Shown piece after piece: positions 63,454 to 64,000 of a stretch of 64,000 nt of DNA. The stretch covers positions 43,838 to 107,837 of the forward strand of contig NZ_SPQP01000010.1 of NCBI RefSeq assembly GCF_004571075.1. The letters are read 5' to 3'. Source of the stretch: Blastococcus sp. TF02A-35 (lineage in GTDB: Bacteria > Actinomycetota > Actinomycetes > Mycobacteriales > Geodermatophilaceae). Position numbers and translations under genes: made by a program. A model generated the notes under the pieces. That model had not been told where the DNA came from. It did not search any database and saw nothing but the letters and a program-made list of their open reading frames with translations. Within the stretch, counting starts at the first letter, position 1; each line of letters opens with the position of its first letter.

Positions 63454-64000
63454 TCAGCCGGTCCGGACGGCGGAGTCGATCCGCCAGCCCTCAGCGGTGC
63501 GCACCAGCACGAGCTGCACCTGGGCGTCGGACCGGCCGGGCACCGTGCGCAGCACCGGCCCCTCCGGGTGGCCGGCCGGGACCACCAGGTAGTCCAGCCA
63601 GCGGTCGGTGAGCCGCAGCTGCGCCCGCTGGGCCGTGGCGGCCTCGACGGTGACCTCCCGGACCACGGGTGCGAACCCGCTCAGCCGCTCGCCGGCCTCG
63701 GCGAGGGAGCGGGCGTGCTGCTGGTCGGCGGCGAGCAGCGCGCTGCCCGGCGCGTAGACCTCGCCGAGGCGGGCCGGGTCGGCCGCCTCGAACGCCTCGG
63801 CCCGGCGCTGGTACAGCTCGCCGACCAGCGCATCCCACTCCCCCGCGCTGGTCGGGTCCGCCGCCTCGGGCAGGCCCTCGCCGGCCACCTCCTGGAGAGC
63901 AGGGGCCGTGGTACTGGGGGCCGTGGTGCTGGGGGCCGGCGCGGTCGCCGTGCCGGCCGCGGCGGTCGACGCCGCCTCCGCCGGCGCACCTGCGGCCAGG
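63454..64000 (-). CDS. partial protein with NTF2-like C-terminal domain
   Basis: Runs off the right edge; the start is outside the window. The visible N-terminal part is a disordered Ala/Thr/Pro-rich linker (PSTTAPSTTAPALQE), followed by an NTF2/SnoaL-like fold: WDALVGELYQRRAEAFEAAD, LGEVYAPGSALLAADQQHAR, VTVEAATAQRAQLRLTDRW, VQLVLVRTAEGWRIDSAVR. Such domains often sit in the exported part of membrane or kinase-like proteins; the linker fits that. Two bases separate its stop from that of the epimerase gene. In mycobacteria lipB and lipA follow here instead. Confidence 0.7.
   Translation of the reverse strand, partial: LAAGAPAEAASTAAAGTATAPAPSTTAPSTTAPALQEVAGEGLPEAADPTSAGEWDALVGELYQRRAEAFEAADPARLGEVYAPGSALLAADQQHARSLAEAGERLSGFAPVVREVTVEAATAQRAQLRLTDRWLDYLVVPAGHPEGPVLRTVPGRSDAQVQLVLVRTAEGWRIDSAVRTG

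Overview
The window is very GC-rich actinobacterial chromosome. Three lines of evidence point this way: high-GC codon use on both strands, many GTG starts, and actinobacteria-specific families (DUF3043, DUF3618, DUF4235, CtaF, a PASTA Ser/Thr kinase, a DEDDh/GIY-YIG nuclease fusion, class II DAHP synthase). Carotenoid genes, a chemoreceptor and the overall gene set fit a Geodermatophilaceae-like soil actinomycete (Blastococcus, Geodermatophilus or Modestobacter type); that family placement is inference. I see no tRNA, rRNA, insertion sequence, prophage or CRISPR array.

The backbone follows the Mycobacterium tuberculosis order from about Rv2172c to Rv2216: metF, idsA, Rv2175c-like, pknL, aroG, Rv2179c exoribonuclease, plsC, an ArsA-like ATPase, an SRPBCC protein, fadD15, pimB-like, NlpC/P60, exonuclease/GIY-YIG, trpD, ctaE-qcrCAB, ctaF-ctaC, asnB, iscA-like, gcvT, pepA, sucB/dlaT and a DUF1731 epimerase. 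Lineage-specific blocks are inserted into it.

Region by region. 0-6 kb: metF, and a carotenoid locus (idsA-crtI-crtB, converging on crtYc-crtYd). 5.9-12 kb: Rv2175c-like DNA-binding protein, an alpha-hydroxy-acid oxidase broken by an in-frame TAG, a ZTP riboswitch with glyA, pknL and nfo, then a relic of an EAL domain. 12.5-20 kb: threonine aldolase, aroG, a chemoreceptor, exoribonuclease, a Rid protein, a Na+/H+ antiporter. 19.7-23.8 kb: a TetR-controlled SDR / Baeyer-Villiger monooxygenase / hydrolase cluster with two operators in the divergent promoter. 23.8-31 kb: lipid and sugar metabolism (plsC, esterase, ROK glucokinase ending in a seven-copy 20-bp tandem repeat, ArsA-like protein, fadD15). 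31-37.3 kb: envelope genes (mannosyltransferase, M48 protease, NlpC/P60 hydrolase under a c-di-AMP riboswitch, NlpC/P60-VanY fusion). 37.5-41 kb: nuclease fusion, a Lrp ligand-domain protein, trpD, a degenerate receiver. 41-48.4 kb: the cytochrome bcc-aa3 supercomplex genes. 48.4-54.8 kb: asnB, iscA-like, DUF3043, a metallo-hydrolase, an aldo/keto reductase and small membrane proteins. 54.8-64 kb: BrkB, gcvT, pepA, lpdA, sucB, an epimerase, and a gene cut by the right edge.

Regulation that can be read directly includes two riboswitches, one good -35/-10 promoter, paired TetR-type operators and many strong hairpin terminators between convergent genes. About sixteen genes carry a TANNNT-like -10 hexamer only 6-8 bases before ATG/GTG, which points to leaderless transcripts and was used to choose starts.
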